Shown here: positions 5,890 to 9,834 of the stretch, in pieces
Layout: each line of letters starts with the position of its first letter
Position numbering within the stretch: position 1 is the first letter of the stretch
DNA from: Thermoplasmata archaeon
GTDB taxonomy: Archaea > Thermoplasmatota > Thermoplasmata > SG8-5
Reading direction: 5' to 3'
DNA: 9,834 bases
NCBI GenBank assembly: GCA_023136815.1
Contig: JAGLQM010000025.1
Location: 1-9,834 of the forward strand
Made by a program: the position numbers and the translations under genes
The notes under the pieces: generated by a model
The model's input: only the letters and a program-made list of their open reading frames with translations
What the model was told of the DNA's origin: nothing
Database searches by the model: none

Positions 5890-7098
5890 CTAAAACACAA
5901 TAATACCAACAATAACCATGATTATCATCATTACTGCAGAAGGAACAGCCATTTTTTTCAGAAAACCTTTCACATCAACTCCAAAGTATTCCAGAGAGAC
6001 GGAAATGCACGGATGAACCGGTGATATCACATATCCCACGAATATGCTCATATAGGTTATTGCAAAATGCCATGGATACATTGCCAGTACTCCGGCACTG
6101 CCCAGATAGATTGGAATAATTATTGATGCAGGTACCTGAATTCTGCCAGTCACCAGGCCCAGGAAAAAGCCCACACCTACACAGAGTGCCAGGCTGGAAA
6201 GTCCCAGATCACCAATAAGTTTCGGAACTCCAGAATTCTGAAATATGGCCAAAAATAGAAACATTCCGAATATTATGGAACCAAAGTTCCATGGCTTCAT
6301 TTTCTTTGCTATCTTCCAACTTTTTCTGATATTAGTCCTTGCAAAGTATGCAGCAAGTATGAATGATACCATAACAGCCAGGATAAGAGCGGTTTCGCGA
6401 ATCTCCGGTTCCAGACCTTTCAGAATTAAGAAATCAATTATTGGCGCAGCCAACAATGTCATCAGAGGAATCATAAGTCCTTTCCAGGAGAATTTGCCTT
6501 TTCCGGTTATCTTGCCATTTGCCTCCCGAAGAAAGAACCAGTATCCCAGCCCAAGAGTAATCAGGAAGAACGGAGCCAGTGTAGGAATCACCTCATAAAC
6601 ATCCAGGCCAGCAAGGTAGCTAGACACAATCAGGGCTGTGCTGATGGGGTATACAAGATACAATGCATGTCGGAACCAGACATTCAGAGCAACTAGAGAC
6701 TCGGGGCTTACGCCCTCTCCACCCTTTTTCACCAGCGGCGCAGAAAGAAGTGCCCCGCCAGGCATGGGGAGCATACCCAGTAATGCCGGAACCGTGCCTA
6801 AAAATCCCCGCCGGTTCACCCGCAGATTGCTGACCATGGAGTCCATCTGACCGGATGTTTCCATATAACCACCGATCATGGGGATCATGGCTACAGCCAT
6901 CGCCATCATCACAATACCTGGATTTGTGAAGGTCTCCGCCCCAAGACTGCTAAATTCTCCTGGACCCATGGTGAACAAGGCCAGCACTAAAGCAGCAGTT
7001 AAAAGCGAGGCTCCAAGATGCCATCTAGATATTACAAGAATGGCTAATATGGATAGTATGAAACCGGTCCAGATGATGATATCCATGGAACGGGGCAT
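5890..7098 (-). CDS. DUF401 family integral membrane protein (putative transporter)
   Basis: A 402-residue, highly hydrophobic protein with about ten predicted membrane helices, resembling DUF401 (related to anion/ion transporter superfamilies). The hallmark re-entrant-like motif LPMPGGALLSAP sits at residues 110-121; the C-terminal half has the related motifs GRIQVPASIIIP (318-329) and ISPVHPCIS (358-366), consistent with the inverted-repeat layout of such carriers. The substrate is unknown. Length is normal for the family. The start at 7098 (MPRSM) fits a short leader from a promoter near 7131; ATG 7086 (MDIII) is an alternative. It converges on the ferredoxin operon with 50 bp between stops and diverges from the tRNA-Asp region. 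Confidence 0.85.
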   Translation of the reverse strand: MPRSMDIIIWTGFILSILAILVISRWHLGASLLTAALVLALFTMGPGEFSSLGAETFTNPGIVMMAMAVAMIPMIGGYMETSGQMDSMVSNLRVNRRGFLGTVPALLGMLPMPGGALLSAPLVKKGGEGVSPESLVALNVWFRHALYLVYPISTALIVSSYLAGLDVYEVIPTLAPFFLITLGLGYWFFLREANGKITGKGKFSWKGLMIPLMTLLAAPIIDFLILKGLEPEIRETALILAVMVSFILAAYFARTNIRKSWKIAKKMKPWNFGSIIFGMFLFLAIFQNSGVPKLIGDLGLSSLALCVGVGFFLGLVTGRIQVPASIIIPIYLGSAGVLAMYPWHFAITYMSIFVGYVISPVHPCISVSLEYFGVDVKGFLKKMAVPSAVMMIIMVIVGIIVF

Positions 7099-7105
7099 TG
7101 AGGAT

Positions 7106-7137
7106 GTTAAAATAAGGTTTTGGCCTTATTCTTTAAC
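7106..7137. promoter_or_regulatory. Nested inverted repeat over the DUF401 promoter (possible operator)
   Basis: A perfect dyad AATAAGG/CCTTATT (7111-7117 and 7124-7130, 6-bp spacer) sits inside a second nearly concentric dyad GTTAAA/TTTAAC (7106-7111 and 7132-7137). The minus-strand TATA candidate TTAAAGAATA overlaps its upstream half, so a bound dimer would occlude TBP or TFB. As RNA the inner dyad would be a 7-bp hairpin, but it has no T-run. Confidence 0.45.
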
Positions 7138-7160
7138 TTTTCGATTTTCCACAGTAAACC

Positions 7161-7167
7161 TAATAAA
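7161..7167 (+). promoter_or_regulatory. Possible TATA box for the tRNA-Asp transcript
   Basis: TAATAAA, about 26 bp before a predicted start near 7190. No better TATA element lies at the right distance from the tRNA 5' end, so the precursor may start here and include the hairpin at 7208-7257. This is weak evidence. Confidence 0.25.
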
Positions 7168-7207
7168 CCAGTTTTGTGTCCCGAGTCTGCTTATCTCGCA
7201 AAAACGT

Positions 7208-7257
7208 GCCCCGATAGCGTTACGGGAATGCTCGCGCACTTCCCCACACATCGGTGC
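7208..7257 (+). other. 50-nt tRNA-Asp-like hairpin element (possible tRNA remnant)
   Basis: It begins with GCCCCGATAG, the same ten bases that begin tRNA-Asp 73 bp downstream. Its first seven bases pair with TCGGTGC (7251-7257) at six of seven positions, like an acceptor stem. An inner hairpin pairs GGGAATGC (7224-7231) with GCA and TTCCC (7236-7244, one bulged C) around a TCGC loop. There is no T-loop or anticodon arm, so it is not a functional tRNA. Confidence 0.4.
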
Positions 7258-7280
7258 TCAGCCGCAAAACGTTTCAATAT

Positions 7281-7353
7281 GCCCCGATAGTGTAGCGGCC
7301 TATCATGAAGCCCTGTCGAGGCTTCGACGCGGATTCAAATTCCGCTCGGGGCG
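7281..7353 (+). tRNA. tRNA-Asp (anticodon GTC)
   Basis: A full 73-nt cloverleaf: perfect 7-bp acceptor stem GCCCCGA/TCGGGGC, D-arm starting GTGTAGCGGCC, anticodon stem AAGCC/GGCTT around the loop CTGTCGA (anticodon GTC), a 4-nt variable region CGAC, T-arm GCGGA-TTCAAAT-TCCGC, and discriminator G, the usual Asp identity base. CCA is not encoded and must be added enzymatically. There is no intron. The unrelated 3' flank is immediately T-rich. Confidence 0.95.
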
Positions 7354-7354
7354 C

Positions 7355-7398
7355 TTTTCTTTTTCCATATTTACATACATTAATTGGAAAAAGAAAAC
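7355..7398 (+). terminator. T-tracts within a 13-bp perfect inverted repeat after tRNA-Asp
   Basis: TTTTCTTTTTCCA (7355-7367) is the exact reverse complement of TGGAAAAAGAAAA (7385-7397), with a 17-nt loop, starting two bases after the tRNA. In archaea the T-tracts alone would terminate transcription; the pairing may be an added feature or a consequence of A/T richness. The rest to 7446 is AT-rich. Confidence 0.5.
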
Positions 7399-7446
7399 CC
7401 GAGGAATTCCTCAAAAGTCGAGAAATTAGTGAATATAAATATTAAT

Positions 7447-7600
7447 CAAACAGAATCTGTTTCTCGGATTGTATGGTCGGCCGATTTTTCTATCTAGCTT
7501 GCGATACGTTTTTTGATTTATGCCAAAGGCAAAAATCATAAAATTAGCTGAGCTATCATAGCTCAGCATAATCCAAAAAGTTCGCTATGCGAATTTTTCG
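7447..7600. repeat. Cluster of short perfect palindromes in the spacer before the aminopeptidase
   Basis: Successive inverted repeats are AAACAGA/TCTGTTT with a 1-base spacer (7448-7462); TGCC/GGCA with an AAA loop and flanking GATTT/AAATC (about 7515-7538); a 9-bp perfect hairpin GCTGAGCTA/TAGCTCAGC with a TCA loop (7547-7567); and TTCGC/GCGAA with a TAT loop, lengthened by A/T flanks (about 7575-7598). No coding frame is evident in 7354-7734. The last hairpin is followed by TTTTTC and could act as a terminator. Confidence 0.6.
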
Positions 7601-7664
7601 TATGGTTCCAGCCTAATCATTTCCTCAAACTTTTCCAATATTATATCAAATATGCCAGAAACCC

Positions 7665-7724
7665 TAAATATATAATCATTCTATTGGGGTTTAACAATTT
7701 CACATAGTTACAGCTCTAGGGGGG
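7665..7724 (+). promoter_or_regulatory. Promoter and ribosome binding site of the M18 aminopeptidase gene
   Basis: TAAATATATA (7665-7674) is a good TATA box and predicts a start near 7697. The resulting leader of about 38 nt contains a G-rich Shine-Dalgarno-like run AGGGGGG (7718-7724) ten bases before ATG 7735. Unlike the genes with leaderless-type spacing here, this mRNA appears to have a true leader. Confidence 0.55.
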
Positions 7725-7734
7725 CGCGAATAAT

Positions 7735-9156
7735 ATGGTAAAGAAGAAGCAGACACTTGAGGATAAATTATCAACAAAACAAGAGACTTCCTGGCTTGAG
7801 GTTACCAAAACCCAGGAAAAGAAGATTTATGATTTTGCAGATGGCTACAAGGCTTTCCTCTCTGAGGCAAAGACCGAGCGCGAATCAGTTGATTTTATTG
7901 TAGAGGCCGCGAAGAAGAAAGGGTTCAAATTTCTGGACAAGTACAAGAATCTCAAGGCTGGCGACAAAATCATATTCACAAACATGGGCAAACTCGCAGC
8001 ATTGGCGGTCATTGGCAAGGATCCAATAGAAAAGGGCATGAAAGTCGTGGCCAGTCACATAGATTCTCCAAGGATTGATCTCAAGCAGAAGCCGCTTTAT
8101 GAGGATGTGGATTCGGAACTGGCATTATTCAAAACCCACTATTATGGCGGCATAAAAAAATATCAGTGGGTGAACATACCGCTGGCCCTTCATGGAATCA
8201 TAATGAATGCAGACGGCAAGATACTTAATGTAACAATTGGCGAGGATCCCAATGATCCGGTTTTCATAATTGGGGATTTACTACCGCACCTTTCTCACAA
8301 GGTCCAGTCAGACAGGAAGATGTCAGAGGTCATTAAGGGCGAAGAATTGCGCATAATTATCGGTAACCGCCCCTCATCTGACAAGGATGCCAAGAGCAAG
8401 TTGAAGCTTAATATTCTTGAGATTCTTAACAAGAAATATGGCATAGTTGAGGAAGATCTGATTTCTGCGGAATTACAGGTGGTTCCAGCCACCGATGCAA
8501 GAGATGTTGGTTTAGACAGAAGCATGGTTGGCGGATATGGTCAGGATGACAGAATTTGCGCTTACACTTCCCTAAAAGCGATTATGGATGTTGACAAGCC
8601 AAAGAAGACCGCATTGACCCTATTCTTCGACAAGGAAGAAGTGGGAAGTATCGGTGCCACCGGTGCCCAGGGCGGATTCTTCGAGATGGTTGTGGGCGAA
8701 ATGCTTGAGAAGGCAGTTCCAAACTATCGTTATTCCATCCTGAAAAGAGCAATGACCAATTCCCGGGCAGTATCTGCTGATGTTGACGCCGGGGTTCACC
8801 CCATGTTCAAGAGCGTTCATGATCTGGGTAATGCTGCCAGACTGGGCCACGGAATAGGAATATGCAAGTTTGGTGGAGCCAGGGGCAAGGGTGGATCAAA
8901 TGATGCAAATGCAGAATTCCTTGGTGAGCTTAGGATACTATTCAACAAGACAAAGATTCCATGGCAGTATACAGAACTTGGCAAGGTTGACGAAGGCGGC
9001 GGCGGAACAATAGCCAGATTCCTTTCCGAGCATAACCTTGAGGTAATTGATTGCGGCCCTCCACTGTTGAGCATGCACTCCCCATTCGAGATAGCTAGCA
9101 AGGTTGATATCTACTCGGCCTACAGGGCATTCCTGGAGTTCCAGAAAGCAGATTGA
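7735..9156 (+). CDS. M18 family metalloaminopeptidase
   Basis: Cytosolic dinuclear-zinc exopeptidase that removes N-terminal residues; M18 enzymes often prefer acidic or hydrophobic residues and form large tetrahedral dodecamers. At 473 residues it has normal family length. All expected metal-site motifs are present in order: ASHIDSPRIDLK (His108), the family block THYYGGIKKYQWVNIPLALHG (134-154), GYGQDDRICAYTSLKA (Asp271/272), DKEEVGSIGATG (Glu301 and Glu302, catalytic base and metal ligand), ADVDAGVHPMF (about 348-358) and SMHSPFEIASK (His448). No signal peptide is present. It is flanked by hairpin-rich spacers on both sides and appears monocistronic. Specificity cannot be read from the sequence. 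Nothing suggests truncation. Confidence 0.95.
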   Translation: MVKKKQTLEDKLSTKQETSWLEVTKTQEKKIYDFADGYKAFLSEAKTERESVDFIVEAAKKKGFKFLDKYKNLKAGDKIIFTNMGKLAALAVIGKDPIEKGMKVVASHIDSPRIDLKQKPLYEDVDSELALFKTHYYGGIKKYQWVNIPLALHGIIMNADGKILNVTIGEDPNDPVFIIGDLLPHLSHKVQSDRKMSEVIKGEELRIIIGNRPSSDKDAKSKLKLNILEILNKKYGIVEEDLISAELQVVPATDARDVGLDRSMVGGYGQDDRICAYTSLKAIMDVDKPKKTALTLFFDKEEVGSIGATGAQGGFFEMVVGEMLEKAVPNYRYSILKRAMTNSRAVSADVDAGVHPMFKSVHDLGNAARLGHGIGICKFGGARGKGGSNDANAEFLGELRILFNKTKIPWQYTELGKVDEGGGGTIARFLSEHNLEVIDCGPPLLSMHSPFEIASKVDIYSAYRAFLEFQKAD

Positions 9157-9490
9157 AACACCAATCAATTCAGACCCTTGTTTCACTGAACATGTCTCGT
9201 CTGATTCATTATTGGGAATCAGTTTATAGTTGATCCTATTTTTGACACTTTGTGCATAAATCACAGTCAAAAACAGATGAATGTTGGATTCATCCTAGCG
9301 CAAACCAAGTGTGGTTTGCGAAATAGGTGTAACGCAGATTTGACAAGTGTGAATATCATGTTAATGCCAAATTTGTGCTGTATAAATAAGGTGTGATGAC
9401 AAGCTTATAAACTTTATCCAGGCATCTGATTTAATGATATAAACCATTTTCTATGGAAAAAGTGGTAATGCATATTAAGAACTGCGTAAT
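9157..9490. other. Spacer with three hairpins and several TATA-like elements
   Basis: No supported gene. Hairpins are CTGATTC/GAATCAG with an 8-nt loop (9201-9222), GATGAAT/ATTCATC with a 5-nt loop (9276-9294) and, four bases later, a perfect 9-bp CGCAAACCA/TGGTTTGCG with an AGTG loop (9299-9320). The first may end the aminopeptidase transcript. TATA-like runs occur near 9380 (TATAAATA), 9404 (TTATAAA) and 9436 (ATATAAA), before the better-placed GAR1 box. GTGATGA near 9391 resembles a C box but lacks properly spaced partners. Confidence 0.5.
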
Positions 9491-9491
9491 C

Positions 9492-9499
9492 TTTATATA
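9492..9499 (+). promoter_or_regulatory. TATA box of the GAR1 gene
   Basis: TTTATATA predicts a start near 9522 and a leader of about 36 nt. TTAAA near 9532 would instead fit a leaderless start at ATG 9558, but is a weaker match. Confidence 0.5.
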
Positions 9500-9557
9500 T
9501 GAGATGTTCTTAGCCGAAACTCCAAAACTACTTAAACGACGATAGCAGAGGGACTCC

Positions 9558-9834
9558 ATGAAAAAGTTGGGAACGGTAAAGAATGTCATACATGATGGTA
9601 CCATACTCCTAAAGGCCCTGGATATTTCAAGGCCAGGCACTCCGGTATTTGACTCCAGAGGAGGAGAGATCGGAAAGGTGGCAAGGGTATTCGGACCTGT
9701 AGACAATCCATATATTTCTGTGAGGCCCAAAGGGCATATTGATGCTTTTGGAATGCTGAATTCGATATTATACGCGGGTGAGTACAAGCCTGCGCACCGA
9801 AAGGGGGTGAACAAATGGCAAAGAAAAGGGAAGC
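9558..9834 (+). CDS. gar1: GAR1, H/ACA RNP component (3' end beyond window)
   Basis: Small beta-barrel protein of the archaeal H/ACA guide RNP, which binds the Cbf5 pseudouridine synthase and helps substrate turnover. The 92 visible residues show the GAR1 pattern: opening strand LGTVKNVIHDGTILLKA, PGTPVFDSRGGEIGKVARVFGPVDNPYISVRPKG as two adjoining blocks (about residues 25-58), and closing LNSILYAGE, followed by a basic tail. No stop occurs before the window ends, so the tail overlaps the following start at 9815 in another frame. A weak GAGGG lies five to ten bases before the ATG. In many Euryarchaeota gar1 precedes the gene for transcription factor B, which fits the overlap. Confidence 0.88.
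   Translation, partial: MKKLGTVKNVIHDGTILLKALDISRPGTPVFDSRGGEIGKVARVFGPVDNPYISVRPKGHIDAFGMLNSILYAGEYKPAHRKGVNKWQRKGK
9815..9834 (+). CDS. Possible start of the next gene, candidate transcription factor B
   Basis: ATG 9815 opens a frame reading MAKKRE, out of frame with GAR1. GGGGGTGA (9803-9810) four bases upstream is a strong Shine-Dalgarno site, which supports translation start here. The TFB identity rests only on the common gar1-tfb gene order in Euryarchaeota, since six residues cannot identify a family. Confidence 0.4.

Noticed and set aside
6878..7429. 183-residue plus-strand frame running over the DUF401 start and tRNA-Asp
   Set aside because: It is antisense to the DUF401 coding region and reads straight through the tRNA gene, so it is a chance open frame.
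9391..9426. GTGATGA followed by CTGA as a possible C/D guide RNA
   Set aside because: The gap is about 26 nt, too long for a C-D' unit and too short for a full C/D RNA with internal boxes.
9431..9814. 127-residue minus-strand frame opposite GAR1
   Set aside because: It is antisense to a convincingly conserved GAR1 frame and shows no recognisable domain.

Overview
The window looks archaeal, most likely a Thermoplasmatota-type (euryarchaeal) genome. The evidence is a Ser-His archaeal signal peptidase, a NosD/Ig-like surface protein of a style common in Thermoplasmata, a GAR1 gene (H/ACA RNP protein), TATA boxes about 26-28 bp before several start codons (leaderless or short-leader transcripts), and a tRNA gene without encoded CCA. 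The phylum is an inference from gene style. No integrase, transposase, CRISPR array or phage gene is visible.

Layout. Positions 1-41 (minus) hold the first 13 codons of an unidentified gene. A signal peptidase follows at 188-1258 (minus). The next 746 bp are non-coding: ordinary AT-rich sequence, then a GC-rich highly foldable block (1678-1817), then an 82-bp tandem repeat (1811-2004) that runs into the stop codon of a 1020-residue membrane-anchored surface protein (2005-5067, minus). This protein has a signal peptide, a NosD-type beta-helix, five Ig-like repeats, one transmembrane helix and an acidic cytoplasmic tail. Signal peptidase and surface protein share an 11-bp sequence just upstream of their start codons and have similar acidic Pro/Glu-rich tails, which suggests a common cell-envelope programme.

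Positions 5400-5839 (plus) form a small operon: a 2[4Fe-4S] ferredoxin and a stand-alone Lrp/AsnC ligand-binding (RAM) domain protein. A convergent DUF401 membrane transporter lies at 5890-7098 (minus), with an inverted repeat over its promoter. Divergent from it are a 50-nt tRNA-like hairpin and tRNA-Asp(GTC) (7281-7353), followed by a 13-bp inverted repeat with T-tracts. After a hairpin-rich spacer comes an M18 metalloaminopeptidase (7735-9156, plus), another hairpin-rich spacer, and GAR1 (from 9558), cut by the window end and overlapped by a start that is probably the next gene, possibly TFB.

Most genes are ordinary housekeeping or envelope genes. The less ordinary material is non-coding: the possible structured RNA at 1678-1817, the 82-bp repeat, the tRNA-like element, the shared promoter-proximal motif, and a recurrent style of intergenic hairpin with a three-nucleotide loop. 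No complete new multi-gene system can be claimed from the sequence alone.
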